Shown piece by piece: positions 1 to 8,308 of a stretch of 64,000 nt of DNA (positions within the stretch are counted from its first letter, which is position 1; each line of letters starts with the position of its first letter). The position numbers and the translations under genes are program-made. The DNA comes from an uncultured Eubacteriales bacterium (lineage in GTDB: Bacteria; Bacillota; Clostridia; Oscillospirales; Acutalibacteraceae): contig CAKSPZ010000001.1 of NCBI GenBank assembly GCA_934486635.1, positions 124,001 to 188,000 on the forward strand, written 5' to 3'. Below the pieces are notes generated by a model. That model was not told the origin of the DNA. It saw nothing but the letters and a program-made list of their open reading frames with translations, and searched no databases.

Positions 1-1933
1 TGCCAGCTAAGGAAATCTGTTCACTTATTTCAGCTGCAGGAATAATAATTTCAGCTAATGATACTTTATAATCCTCCATAAAAACAAGTTTTAATTTATC
101 CTTTATATCTGGATCATTATTTATTACATTGCTTAATGTATATATAAATTTTATAATTTCTTTTGCAAAGTAATATCCCGGAGCAGCTTTAGCTGCAAAT
201 ATATAAGTTTTCGGAACAAAAAATTGATTTGGGTTTTCTTTTAATTTAATATACGTTGATAAAATATGAAGAGCATTTAAAAGTTGTCTTTTGTATTCAT
301 GTAAACGCTTAACTTGAACATCAAAAATAGAATCAGGATTTATTATTATGCCAGTTTGCTTTTTTATATAGTCAGATAAAAAGCTTTTATTTTTTAATTT
401 AATTTTTCCAAGTTCAGAAAGTACTTCATTATTATCTTTAAATTTTAAAAGTTCAGAAAGTTTATTTGCATCATTAATGTAATTGGGACCAATTAAATCT
501 GTAATAAATGAAGCTAAAGGTTTATTACTTTGATTTAACCAACGTCTATGAGCAATTCCATTTGTAATATTTTTAAACTTATTAGGTCTAATTTCGTAAA
601 AGTTTTTGAAAGTTTTTTCTTTTAGGATGTTGGTATGAAGGGCCGAGACACCGTTTATACATTTACTGCAAGCAACAGCTAAATTAGCCATATTAATAAC
701 TCCATTATCAATAATGGACATTTGTGAAATTTTATAGTTGTCTATTCCTTGCTCAGTTAATTGTTGTACAAGTCTTCGATTTATTTCTTTTATTATTTGA
801 TAAATTCTAGGTAAACGTTTTTTTATAAGTTCACAATTCCAACATTCAAGGGCTTCTTGCATGACAGTATGGTTAGTGTAAGTAATAGTATTTGACATAA
901 TTTCAAAAGCTTTTTCCCAAGTATATCCACAGTCATCTAGCATTAATCGTAATAGTTCAGGAATAGCCAAAGTTGGGTGAGTATCGTTTAAATGAATAGA
1001 AACTTTATCTGCTAGGTTATCAAGGGTATTATATAGATTTAAGTGACGCCTTATAATGTCTTGAATGGTGGCAGAGACCAAAAAATATTGTTGAGTTAAT
1101 CTTAAGCTTTTGCCTTCTGGGTGGTTATCTTCAGGATATAAAACCTTGGTTATAGCTTGAGCCATAGCATTTTGTTCCATCGCTTGTATATATTCACCGT
1201 TATTAAATAGACTCATGTCAAAATCGGTAGATACAGCTTCCCAAAGTCGTAATTTATTGATTCCTTTTGAATTATAACCTGGTATTAACATATCAGAAGG
1301 AATTGCAATTATTTTTGTGGCATTTTTTATTTTAACTTCATGATAGGAAGCGTCCCAGTGTTCTTCAATTTGTCCATCAAATAAAACTTCAATAGCTTTT
1401 TCCGGATATCTGTTTAACCAAACTTCACCGTATGGTAGCCAGAATTCAGGAAGTTCAGTTTGCCATCCATCAATAAGCTTTTGTTTAAATATTCCATATT
1501 CGTATTTTAAGGAATATCCTATTTCTGAATAATTGTTGCTAGCCAAAGAATCAAGAAAACATGCAGCTAATCTGCCTAGCCCACCATTACCAAGTGCAGC
1601 ATCAGGTTCTACCTCATAAATATGTTCTATATTAATATCTATTTTTTTTAATGCATCACTTACAGTTTGTTCTAGGCCAAGATTAAAAAGATTGTTTTTT
1701 AGGGACCGTCCAAGTAAAAATTCCATACATATGTAGTATACATGCTTTTGATTTTGAGCTTGTATGTCTTTAATAAACTTACTTCTTTTTTCTATTAAAA
1801 TTTCATTTACGATATTAGCAATGGATTTGAAAAGTTGTTCATATGTAGCCTCATTTACATTTACACCGAAATTATGAGAAAGTTTTTTAGATATTAAATT
1901 TAACATAGACTCATCAGTAAATTTATTTTCCAT
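1..1933 (-). CDS. glgP: Glycogen/maltodextrin phosphorylase, C-terminus cut off by the window edge
   Basis: Translating the minus strand from the ATG at 1933-1931 gives about 644 uninterrupted residues of a family usually near 800 long. The phosphorylase landmarks appear in order: MEFLLGRSLKNN near residue 70, ALGNGGLGRLAACF, HLNDTHP, and FDVQVKRLHEYKRQ. The readable part stops at SEQISLAG, just before the conserved stretch carrying the pyridoxal-phosphate lysine, which would lie outside the window. The enzyme releases glucose-1-phosphate from alpha-1,4-glucans in the cytosol. A strong ribosome site (GAAGGAG) precedes the ATG. Glycogen and maltodextrin specificity cannot be told apart from this sequence. 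Confidence 0.96.
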   Translation of the reverse strand, partial: MENKFTDESMLNLISKKLSHNFGVNVNEATYEQLFKSIANIVNEILIEKRSKFIKDIQAQNQKHVYYICMEFLLGRSLKNNLFNLGLEQTVSDALKKIDINIEHIYEVEPDAALGNGGLGRLAACFLDSLASNNYSEIGYSLKYEYGIFKQKLIDGWQTELPEFWLPYGEVWLNRYPEKAIEVLFDGQIEEHWDASYHEVKIKNATKIIAIPSDMLIPGYNSKGINKLRLWEAVSTDFDMSLFNNGEYIQAMEQNAMAQAITKVLYPEDNHPEGKSLRLTQQYFLVSATIQDIIRRHLNLYNTLDNLADKVSIHLNDTHPTLAIPELLRLMLDDCGYTWEKAFEIMSNTITYTNHTVMQEALECWNCELIKKRLPRIYQIIKEINRRLVQQLTEQGIDNYKISQMSIIDNGVINMANLAVACSKCINGVSALHTNILKEKTFKNFYEIRPNKFKNITNGIAHRRWLNQSNKPLASFITDLIGPNYINDANKLSELLKFKDNNEVLSELGKIKLKNKSFLSDYIKKQTGIIINPDSIFDVQVKRLHEYKRQLLNALHILSTYIKLKENPNQFFVPKTYIFAAKAAPGYYFAKEIIKFIYTLSNVINNDPDIKDKLKLVFMEDYKVSLAEIIIPAAEISEQISLAG

Positions 1934-2066
1934 ATAAGGCTCCTTCTTTCAAGAAAAGTTTTCATAACTAAGTTTATGTTGTAAATTTCTAAATATTTAT
2001 ATAAAAGTATAATTGTAAAATAATTAAAGTAAAAAAAGACAAAAAATGAAATAATGCACAAAAATA

Positions 2067-2095
2067 TTGACTTAAAATAGGATAAATGTTATAAT
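2067..2095 (+). promoter_or_regulatory. Sigma-A promoter of the phospholipase C-like operon
   Basis: TTGACT at 2067-2072 and TATAAT at 2090-2095 are separated by 17 bp, a near-consensus vegetative promoter. Transcription would start near 2102, leaving a leader of about 135 nt before the start codon at 2238. Confidence 0.75.
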
Positions 2096-2101
2096 ATTAA
2101 C

Positions 2102-2237
2102 AGTCGAAAGGGGATTTTATAGGTAAAAATAATTGTAAATTTTTTCTTATAAATAAATATAATATTTAATTTGAGAGGGGGGATGTAAAATTGTGATAGC
2201 ATTAGATAATTTTTAATTTAAAGAAAGGATGTTGGAT
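2102..2237 (+). other. Leader RNA with two unused ribosome-site-like purine tracts
   Basis: This leader contains GAAAGGGG at about 2105-2112 and GAGAGGGGGG at about 2173-2182, neither followed by a usable long ORF. The second is spaced for a seven-codon ORF starting GTG at 2193 and stopping at 2216, just ahead of the real ribosome site AAAGAAAGG. Whether this mini-ORF is translated is unknown. Confidence 0.3.
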
Positions 2238-2969
2238 ATGAAGAGACCAATTATAAGAAAAGTGTGTGTAGGCTTTTTAAGTTTGGTGATATGTTTTTCT
2301 TTTATAAGAACGACTTCGTTTGCTTTTTCGAGTAAAACTCACCAATATACAACACATAGAGGAATTGAAATTTTTGATAAGGTACAAGGAGAAAAGTATT
2401 CTGATTTTTTTACAAAAAAAGATAGAGAACAAATTTTTAAATATTGTACAATGCCTGATGAAGATGAAGCAATGGGTGCTTTTAAATATCATTTTTATAA
2501 TCCTGCAACAGAGAAAAATTTTATGGGGGAAGATGATTCTGCTTTAGAAAGGTATAAGAATCATTATCATAAGGCAATAAACCAATTTAAAAATGGAAAA
2601 AGAGAGGATGCTTTTGAAGAATTGGGAAGATCTCTTCACTTCTTGGAAGATTTAAATACACCGGTTCATACAAATAATCAAAACTTTATTGATACAGCGT
2701 ATAATGTTTCTTTTCATGTTAGCTTTGAGAATAAATGTAAAGATATTCAATCGAGGGTAATATCATCGCTTTTGAAAAAGGAATTTAGATATTATAAAGA
2801 AAATACAATTGAAAATATAGGAAAAGCATGTGCCTTTTTAGCAAATGATAACTTTTATGCTTTATATGAAAAATTATTACCAAGAGAAACAGTTGCAGCT
2901 AATTCCATAAAAAATGCGCAAAAAGCAGTTGCAGGTATGTTATATAAGTTTTATTTAGATGTTAATTAA
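2238..2969 (+). CDS. Exported zinc-dependent phospholipase C-like protein
   Basis: An N-terminal signal peptide (MKRPIIRK, then a hydrophobic stretch ending TSFA) is followed by a domain of the clostridial phospholipase C/alpha-toxin family. Recognisable zinc-site segments are THQYTTHRGIEI, CTMPDEDE, KYHFYNP, GRSLHFLEDLNTPVH and FHVSFE, which supply His, Asp and Glu ligands as in the family. The protein has only the catalytic domain; the C-terminal C2/PLAT-like domain of alpha-toxin is absent. The mature N-terminus does not obviously begin with the Trp that ligates zinc in well-studied members. The ATG at 2238 is preferred over 2229 because AAAGG lies 9 nt before it. It probably shares a transcript with the next gene. 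Hydrolysis of phospholipids is inferred from the family. Confidence 0.82.
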   Translation: MKRPIIRKVCVGFLSLVICFSFIRTTSFAFSSKTHQYTTHRGIEIFDKVQGEKYSDFFTKKDREQIFKYCTMPDEDEAMGAFKYHFYNPATEKNFMGEDDSALERYKNHYHKAINQFKNGKREDAFEELGRSLHFLEDLNTPVHTNNQNFIDTAYNVSFHVSFENKCKDIQSRVISSLLKKEFRYYKENTIENIGKACAFLANDNFYALYEKLLPRETVAANSIKNAQKAVAGMLYKFYLDVN

Positions 2970-3002
2970 GAAGAAAAGTAGAAAAAGATAAGGAGGGGTT
3001 TT

Positions 3003-4007
3003 ATGAGAAAGAAATTATTAAGCTTAACAGTAAGTTTAGTAATGCTTGTAAGTATGTGTCCGGTTATTTCTTTTGCTGATAATAAAAGTACTCCAGAAAA
3101 TAATTTTTGTTGGGAAATAAAAGACCTAAATAAAGTAGTTTTAGGAAATGAAGTATATAATAACATAGATATAAATGTTAGTAAACCACATGAAAGAAAA
3201 AATGAAACCGGAAGGTCTGAGTATATAAAAAAGGTTGAATTAAAAAATAAATTTTTTTTGTCGGGAACTAAAGATTATATTTCAGGTCATATAAAAAATA
3301 TTTACTTTAAATATGATAACGAAAATGTGGGTGTAGAAGACGAAGGAATAGAATCATCATCTGTATATAATTCTGATTTATGGAAAACATCATGTAGTGA
3401 AGAAACGTACGTTACTCCAAAGCAGTGTATAAGTTCTCAAAAAATTTATGTATTCAAACGAGTTAATATGCAAAAAAATTGGAAAAATTCTGATGAATTT
3501 CACATTGATGTCATATGTTCACCAAATGGAGAGATAAGTTTTAATATTAAATCAGTAGAGGATGAGTATAATAAAATTAAAGAGACAAATGCAATGGAAA
3601 ATAACAAAAAAATAAAAAAAGGCATAAAAAGATATGTAATTGAGTCAAATAAGGAATATACTAATGATTTAAAAGATGATACCAGGGATAAGTATAGATA
3701 TGTTACAAAGGAATTAAAAGTAATATATAAAGATGAGTATGGAGATTATTTGGGAGATTCTTTAATAAAAGCAAATTTTAGATATAATAAAGCAACGAAT
3801 GAAGTACAGTGTTTAAGTACTTCACATCAGGAAAGTTCAAGTCGTATAAAAGTAAGCATAAGAACAGGTAACGAAACACGTACGTATGGTGGTGCATATG
3901 GAGAAATAAGTTTAATTTATATGTCGGGTTGTACAAGTGCAAATTATGAAGAATCAGTAGTTATAAAATGTGACTCTAAAGGAAATATAAGTAGTCAATT
4001 CATATAA
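3003..4007 (+). CDS. Secreted protein of unknown function
   Basis: I do not recognise this family. The first 26 residues (MRKKLLSLTV, hydrophobic core, ISFAD) form a clear Sec signal peptide. The remaining ~308 residues are hydrophilic, rich in Lys, Asn, Ser and Tyr, with no further membrane segment and no catalytic motif I can name. The last third contains alternating beta-like stretches (YGGAYGEISLIYM). A strong AAGGAGGGG ribosome site lies 33 bp after the phospholipase-like gene, so the two are likely co-transcribed and both exported. A surface or extracellular role is inferred only from this. Confidence 0.75.
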   Translation: MRKKLLSLTVSLVMLVSMCPVISFADNKSTPENNFCWEIKDLNKVVLGNEVYNNIDINVSKPHERKNETGRSEYIKKVELKNKFFLSGTKDYISGHIKNIYFKYDNENVGVEDEGIESSSVYNSDLWKTSCSEETYVTPKQCISSQKIYVFKRVNMQKNWKNSDEFHIDVICSPNGEISFNIKSVEDEYNKIKETNAMENNKKIKKGIKRYVIESNKEYTNDLKDDTRDKYRYVTKELKVIYKDEYGDYLGDSLIKANFRYNKATNEVQCLSTSHQESSSRIKVSIRTGNETRTYGGAYGEISLIYMSGCTSANYEESVVIKCDSKGNISSQFI

Positions 4008-4028
4008 ATTTGTATTGATTTTATATAA

Positions 4029-4079
4029 ATTTAAGTTTATTATAAACTTAAATAGAAAACTGTTACAATGTAGTTAAAA
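4029..4079 (+). promoter_or_regulatory. AT-rich hairpin followed by an extended -10 promoter
   Basis: An 11-bp stem (4029-4039 with 4043-4053) with a 3-nt loop has no following T-tract, so it would be a weak terminator. TGTTACAAT at 4071-4079 matches an extended -10 element; no good -35 is visible. It could serve the zinc-ribbon gene at 4093. Confidence 0.35.
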
Positions 4080-4092
4080 TTGGAGGTAGATT

Positions 4093-4557
4093 ATGCATTG
4101 CATGAGATGTAATACTAAAAATTTAGACGATGCGAATTATTGTTACAAGTGCGGAGAAAGTTTTAATAGAATAAATGAAAAGAATATTAGACATAATATA
4201 CCTATGAAAAAAAGTTTTTCTTTTAAAGAACTTGTTTATGAAAATATAATTTTATCGAAAAAAAAATATAGAAATGTATTTATTTTATTATCGATAATGG
4301 TCTTATGCAGTGTGTTATCTATTCCCCTATTAAAGGGCTTACCGCAGTCTTTTAATTCAGCAATGACGTTGGTTGAATTTGGAAAAAATCAATTGGCTGA
4401 AAAAGTTTTAAAAAGTCAAACAGAACAATTATTTAGAGATGTATTTCTAAGATTTATATTTATTTTTGTGTTTTATGCTGTGTTTATTTTTAATACAATA
4501 ACGTTAATTTATGCTTATATATTAAAAAGAAAAATTAAAAAAGAAAATAAAAATTAA
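4093..4557 (+). CDS. Zinc-ribbon membrane protein
   Basis: The first 25 residues form a double-CxxC zinc ribbon (MHCMRCNTKN then YCYKCGESF), a common adaptor at the N-terminus of clostridial membrane proteins. Two hydrophobic segments follow: one around residues 67-85 (VFILLSIMVLCSVLSIPLL) and one around 120-143 (FIFIFVFYAVFIFNTITLIYAY), ending in a basic tail. The ribosome site is TTGGAGG. No enzyme motif is present. The next gene encodes a soluble coiled-coil protein 60 bp downstream, and such small pairs are common in Clostridia, but the function is unknown. Confidence 0.75.
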   Translation: MHCMRCNTKNLDDANYCYKCGESFNRINEKNIRHNIPMKKSFSFKELVYENIILSKKKYRNVFILLSIMVLCSVLSIPLLKGLPQSFNSAMTLVEFGKNQLAEKVLKSQTEQLFRDVFLRFIFIFVFYAVFIFNTITLIYAYILKRKIKKENKN

Positions 4558-4620
4558 TTATTGAGTTTTAAAAAAAATTGGTTTATTATAAATTTAAAAT
4601 GATATATGGGGGAAATAAAA

Positions 4621-5010
4621 ATGGAATTTTTGAAAAACTTAGGTGAAACAGTAAACGGTGCAGTAGATTTTGTTATAGAGAAAAATAGAAAGTTTAATAA
4701 AACTACTAAAATAAAAAAACTTATAAAGAAAGAGTCTAATTCAATTATTAAATCATATATTACACTTGGAAAATATTATTATAATGAATTAAGAGATGTC
4801 CCAAATTATGATATGCAGAAGATTTGTAACGACATTGAAATGTCGCAAAAAGAGATAAAGAGACTCCAAAAGAAACTTGAGGATGTTGGTAATGAAGTAA
4901 ATTTATCTCAATTTGAAAATTTTATAGATGATGAGGACCAAGCAGAAGTTACTTTAAAAGATGATGTTAGTGAAGATGAAGATATAGTAGAAAATGAAGA
5001 AGATAAATAA
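4621..5010 (+). CDS. Small acidic-tailed coiled-coil protein, function unknown
   Basis: The 129-residue product has a basic N-terminal half with the motif YITLGKYYYNELRD seen in small clostridial hypothetical proteins, a predicted coiled coil (about residues 75-98, IEMSQKEIKRLQKKLEDVG) and a strongly acidic C-terminus (EDEDIVENEEDK). The ATG at 4621 is preferred to 4606 because the tract GGGGGAA lies between them and would be its ribosome site. No signal peptide or membrane segment is seen. It probably forms a unit with the preceding zinc-ribbon gene. Confidence 0.65.
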   Translation: MEFLKNLGETVNGAVDFVIEKNRKFNKTTKIKKLIKKESNSIIKSYITLGKYYYNELRDVPNYDMQKICNDIEMSQKEIKRLQKKLEDVGNEVNLSQFENFIDDEDQAEVTLKDDVSEDEDIVENEEDK

Positions 5011-5032
5011 TAAATTTTATTTATAAAGTTTA

Positions 5033-5076
5033 TTAAGGACGGAGATTTTGCATATAGGCAAAATCTCCGTCCTTAA
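5033..5076. terminator. Bidirectional terminator between convergent genes
   Basis: A perfect 19-bp inverted repeat (5033-5051 with 5058-5076) has a 6-nt loop ATATAG. It lies between the plus-strand coiled-coil gene and the minus-strand pyruvate kinase gene and suits both. Confidence 0.85.
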
Positions 5077-5095
5077 TTTTTGTAATTAAACAAGT

Positions 5096-6847
5096 TTATT
5101 TAAAAGGAATATGAAAAACAATACCACGTTTAGCATCAACTGTAACAAATTCCTTATCCTTTAAAAGTTCTGTAGCGTGTTTTGCACCAGTAATAACTGG
5201 TTTATCAAGCGCAATTCCCACAATGGCAGAATGTGAATTAATACCGGAAGTTTCAGTAATAATTGCGGTGGATTCTTTTATTATATCTAAAATGTTATTG
5301 GAGGTTTCAGGAATAACTAAAATATCACCCGGATGAAATTTTTTAAAAGCATCTTCTTCATTTTTACATATACATAAATTTCCTTGTACAGTTGAATTAG
5401 TTATGCCTCGTCCGGAAATTAAGATATTGCCTACTAGGTGGACCTTTAAAAGATTGGTAGTACCGGTTTCTCCAAGTGGAACCCCGGCAGTAATCACTAC
5501 TAAATCACCATCTTTTATATATTTTTTGTTATAAGCTGCGTTTGTAATTTGATTAAATAATTCATTAGTTCCACTTACTTCTTCCTCCATATAAAGTGGA
5601 CAAACTCCCCAAAGTAAATTCATTTGGCGCATAACACTTTTATTGGATGTGCCACCTATTATGGGACAACTTGGTCGATATTTTGAAACGACACCAGCAG
5701 TGCGTCCTGACTGTGTTACAGTTAAAATAGCAACGGCAGAAAGATCAATTGCAGTTGTACAGGTTGCATGAGATATTGCAGATGTTACTGTAGGTTTTGA
5801 TTCTAATTTTATTTTTAAAAATCGTTTGTTATAATCAATATCATTTTCAGTTCTAACAGCGATTAAAGCCATAGTTTTTAAGGCTTCTACGGGATATGAT
5901 CCGGCAGCAGTTTCACCTGAAAGCATAATTGCACTGGTACCATCATAAATGGCATTGGCAACATCAGTTGATTCAGCTCTGGTTGGACGTGGATTTTTTA
6001 TCATTGAATCGAGCATTTGTGTGGCCGTTATTACGTGTTTACCGGCATTGCATGCTTTTCTGATAAGTTGCTTTTGAATAACAGGAATATCTTCAATTGG
6101 AACTTCAACTCCCAAATCGCCTCTTGCAACCATTATTCCATCAGATACACGAATAATATCATCAATGTTGTTTACACCATCAGCATTTTCAATTTTAGCA
6201 ATAATTTTAATATGAGAACCACCAATGTTATTTAGTTCCTTTCTGAGAAGTTGTATATCTTCACTTGAACGAGTAAATGATGCAGCAATAAAATCAAAAT
6301 CTTCATCTACAGCAAATTTTATATCACTTTTATCATTTTCACTAATAAACGGAAGAGAAAGTTTTACTCCGGGAATATTTATGCTTTTATGAGAAGAAAG
6401 TTTTCCGTCATTTAAAACAGTACAGGTTATTGAATCGCTATTGACTTCTTTAACAGATAGTTCAATTAATCCATCATCAATTAAAATTTTATTTTTCGGA
6501 AAAATATCGTTTACCAAACCTTTGTAACTAATGCTTACTGTGTTTTCGTCGCCTAAAATATTTTTAGTTGTTAAAGTAAAAACTTGACCCTTTTTTAAGT
6601 TAACAAAATCTTTTTTTAACTGCCCTGTACGTATTTCAGGACCTTTTGTATCAAGTAATAGAGCTATCGGTAGACCTAATTCTTCTCGAAGTTTTTTAAC
6701 AGAGTCAGAACGTCTTTTTTGATAAGTTTGACTTTGATGTGACATATTAAGACGAGCAACATTCATTCCGTTAATCATAAGTTCTCTAAGAATATTTTCG
6801 TTATCTGTAGATGGGCCTAGCGTACAGATGATTTTTGTTTTACGCAA
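5096..6847 (-). CDS. pyk: Pyruvate kinase with extra C-terminal PEP-utiliser-like domain
   Basis: The 583-residue product starts KTKIICTLGPST and carries the substrate-loop and metal-site motifs IIAKIENADGV, MVARGDLGVE and TATQMLDSMIKNPRPTRAE typical of pyruvate kinase, which converts PEP and ADP to pyruvate and ATP. After the usual ~475 residues there is a further ~110-residue domain with GINSHSAIVG, which resembles the phosphohistidine domain of PEP synthase and is known as the extra C-terminal sequence in many Bacillota kinases. The start is TTG at 6847, with GGGGAG 10 nt upstream. A vegetative promoter lies behind it at 6906-6934. Confidence 0.96.
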   Translation of the reverse strand: MRKTKIICTLGPSTDNENILRELMINGMNVARLNMSHQSQTYQKRRSDSVKKLREELGLPIALLLDTKGPEIRTGQLKKDFVNLKKGQVFTLTTKNILGDENTVSISYKGLVNDIFPKNKILIDDGLIELSVKEVNSDSITCTVLNDGKLSSHKSINIPGVKLSLPFISENDKSDIKFAVDEDFDFIAASFTRSSEDIQLLRKELNNIGGSHIKIIAKIENADGVNNIDDIIRVSDGIMVARGDLGVEVPIEDIPVIQKQLIRKACNAGKHVITATQMLDSMIKNPRPTRAESTDVANAIYDGTSAIMLSGETAAGSYPVEALKTMALIAVRTENDIDYNKRFLKIKLESKPTVTSAISHATCTTAIDLSAVAILTVTQSGRTAGVVSKYRPSCPIIGGTSNKSVMRQMNLLWGVCPLYMEEEVSGTNELFNQITNAAYNKKYIKDGDLVVITAGVPLGETGTTNLLKVHLVGNILISGRGITNSTVQGNLCICKNEEDAFKKFHPGDILVIPETSNNILDIIKESTAIITETSGINSHSAIVGIALDKPVITGAKHATELLKDKEFVTVDAKRGIVFHIPFK

Positions 6848-6905
6848 TATGGTTCAACTCCCCAATTTGAAGGTAATTTTTAAAAAATAATTCTTTATAT
6901 AATAC

Positions 6906-6934
6906 ATTATAGCATAATATACTAAAATTGTAAA
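6906..6934 (-). promoter_or_regulatory. Sigma-A promoter of pyk
   Basis: On the minus strand TTTACA (6934-6929) and TATAAT (6911-6906) are 17 bp apart, and TGC precedes TATAAT, making an extended -10. Confidence 0.7.
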
Positions 6935-6975
6935 AAATGTCTTTAAAAATTTTCTTTGTATTTTTATATGACTTA

Positions 6976-7004
6976 TTGAAATTATTTTTGATAAGGTGTA
7001 AACT
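6976..7004 (+). promoter_or_regulatory. Candidate promoter of the VanY-like gene
   Basis: TTGAAA (6976-6981) and TAAACT (6999-7004) are 17 bp apart, about 30 nt before the start codon at 7040. It is divergent from the pyk promoter. Confidence 0.5.
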
Positions 7005-7039
7005 GTAAAAGTTAGAGGTTTTAAAGGAGTTATTGTTGT

Positions 7040-7912
7040 ATGAAAGATTTTTTTGTCAAATATAAAAATTTGCCATTAACAGTTAAAAGATTTGCAGATA
7101 TATCGGCAGAACCGTTATTTGCGTGTAATGAAAAGAAAAAAAATTTATTATCTTGTTTTTTAAGTAAAAAAGTGTCTGTATGCAGAAAATGGAACAGAAA
7201 AAAAACTGTTAAATGTTTATGTGTTATATTACCTATTGCCATTATGCTGATATTTACCGGTGGCATATGTATTTCTGTAAAAGAAAAAAGTAGCCTTTTT
7301 AAAAATGAAGAAAAGTGTATAAAAAAAGACTTTACATTATCGGATAAAAGTAAACCCAAAAGTTTATTAGTAGTAAATTCAAAAACACCTATTCCAAAAG
7401 ATTATTCTTTAAATTTAGCTAATTACAATACTATAAAATGTGATGGTAGCATTATTAAAAGTGTTGATTCTTTAATTGCAGATGCTAGAAAAGAAGGCTA
7501 TGATTTTGAATTATTTAAGGGCTTTATAGATGAAAAAGATGTGGAGAAAATGTATAATGATAAGGTAGAGGAATTATTGAATGAAGGGTATACTGTGGTT
7601 AGAGCTGAGTCACAAGCAGAAAAATTAGTATCTTCTCCATCTAAGAGTGAGTATGAAACAGGTCTTTTAATTGATATAAAGGCCAAAAATAAAAATTTTG
7701 ATGAATTCGTTGCATCTCCTGAATATAAATGGTTATTAAATAATTGTGTTGATTATGGATTTATTCAAAGATACCCTGTTGGAAAAGAAGATAAAACAGG
7801 TAAAGATTTTAGCCCTTTTGCGTTTAGATTTGTTGGTGTTGAAGATGCGAAAAAAATGAGATCTATTTCTATGTGTTTAGAAGAATATGTTAGATATTTA
7901 AAATTGCAATAA
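7040..7912 (+). CDS. VanY-like (M15B) protein lacking the catalytic residues
   Basis: Residues 1-57 are basic and probably cytoplasmic, residues 58-79 form one membrane segment (CLCVILPIAIMLIFTGG), and residues 105-290 outside the membrane follow the D,D-carboxypeptidase VanY fold: LLVVNSKTPIPKDY, the helix around SVDSLIADARKEGYD, and WLLNNCVDYGFIQRYPVGKE. The expected zinc motif SxHxxGxxxD reads SEYETGLLID, with Tyr205 in place of His and Asp212 kept. The second motif ExxH reads SPFA (258-261), losing both the catalytic Glu and the second His. The flanking fold is intact and the frame is open. I infer a non-enzymatic wall-binding or regulatory role rather than peptidoglycan cleavage. The ribosome site is AAAGGAG. 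Confidence 0.78.
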   Translation: MKDFFVKYKNLPLTVKRFADISAEPLFACNEKKKNLLSCFLSKKVSVCRKWNRKKTVKCLCVILPIAIMLIFTGGICISVKEKSSLFKNEEKCIKKDFTLSDKSKPKSLLVVNSKTPIPKDYSLNLANYNTIKCDGSIIKSVDSLIADARKEGYDFELFKGFIDEKDVEKMYNDKVEELLNEGYTVVRAESQAEKLVSSPSKSEYETGLLIDIKAKNKNFDEFVASPEYKWLLNNCVDYGFIQRYPVGKEDKTGKDFSPFAFRFVGVEDAKKMRSISMCLEEYVRYLKLQ

Positions 7913-7923
7913 TATAATTTTAC

Positions 7924-7969
7924 AAATCTGCAGGGTACCACGCGGTATAGTGTGGTACCCTGCAGATTT
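7924..7969. terminator. Strong hairpin after the VanY-like gene
   Basis: A perfect 18-bp inverted repeat (7924-7941 with 7952-7969) encloses the 10-nt loop GCGGTATAGT. No long T-tract follows. A second hairpin at 36574-36611 has almost the same loop, GCGATATAGT. Confidence 0.7.
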
Positions 7970-8048
7970 ATTGCATTAATGCACAAATTTTATTGCTAAA
8001 ATTTTAAGTGAAAATTCACTATAATTTAATGATTTTTTGAAGTAAATA

Positions 8049-8057
8049 TGTTATAAT
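8049..8057 (+). promoter_or_regulatory. Extended -10 promoter of the 8.1-kb peptide gene
   Basis: TGTTATAAT (8049-8057) matches TGnTATAAT. No good -35 hexamer is visible at 17 bp. The start codon of the peptide gene follows at 8093. Confidence 0.5.
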
Positions 8058-8092
8058 GTGAAAAAAACGATAAAGAAAAGGAGAAAATAAAT

Positions 8093-8263
8093 ATGATGAA
8101 TAAAGAAAATAGTGTACATAATTTGTCGAATGAGCAATTAAACGAAGTAAATGGAGCAAGTTGGTTTGAACAGGAAATAGACCATGAGTGGTATGCAAAA
8201 TCAAATTACATATCGTATGATACTAATGAAAAAAATGAACAATATCAGTTTTTATTTAAATAA
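8093..8263 (+). CDS. Bacteriocin/RiPP-like precursor peptide, 56 residues
   Basis: This small gene has its own ribosome site (AAAAGGAG, 9 nt before ATG), an extended -10 promoter upstream and an intrinsic terminator directly after the stop. The first 22 residues end in LSNEQLNEVNGA, which resembles double-glycine leaders (LSxEQLxxVxGG) cut by peptidase-containing ABC transporters, with GA in place of GG. The remaining 34 residues (SWFEQEIDHEWYAKSNYISY, then a Lys/Glu/Asn-rich tail) contain no Cys, are acidic and rich in Trp and Tyr, and do not look like a cationic pore-forming bacteriocin. No transporter, immunity or modification gene is next to it. A signalling or modified peptide is possible; function unknown. 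A second ATG at 8096 could also be used. Confidence 0.6.
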   Translation: MMNKENSVHNLSNEQLNEVNGASWFEQEIDHEWYAKSNYISYDTNEKNEQYQFLFK

Positions 8264-8270
8264 TAAAAAT

Positions 8271-8308
8271 GAAGTGCTTATTGTAAAAAGATAAGTGCTT
8301 CTTTTTTT
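8271..8308 (+). terminator. Intrinsic terminator of the peptide gene
   Basis: GAAGTGCTTA (8271-8280) pairs with TAAGTGCTTC (8292-8301) and is followed by a run of seven T, typical of a rho-independent terminator. Confidence 0.85.

Noticed and set aside
2277..2492. Minus-strand reading frame opposite the phospholipase-like gene
   Set aside because: No ribosome site, and it is the shadow of a clear plus-strand gene.
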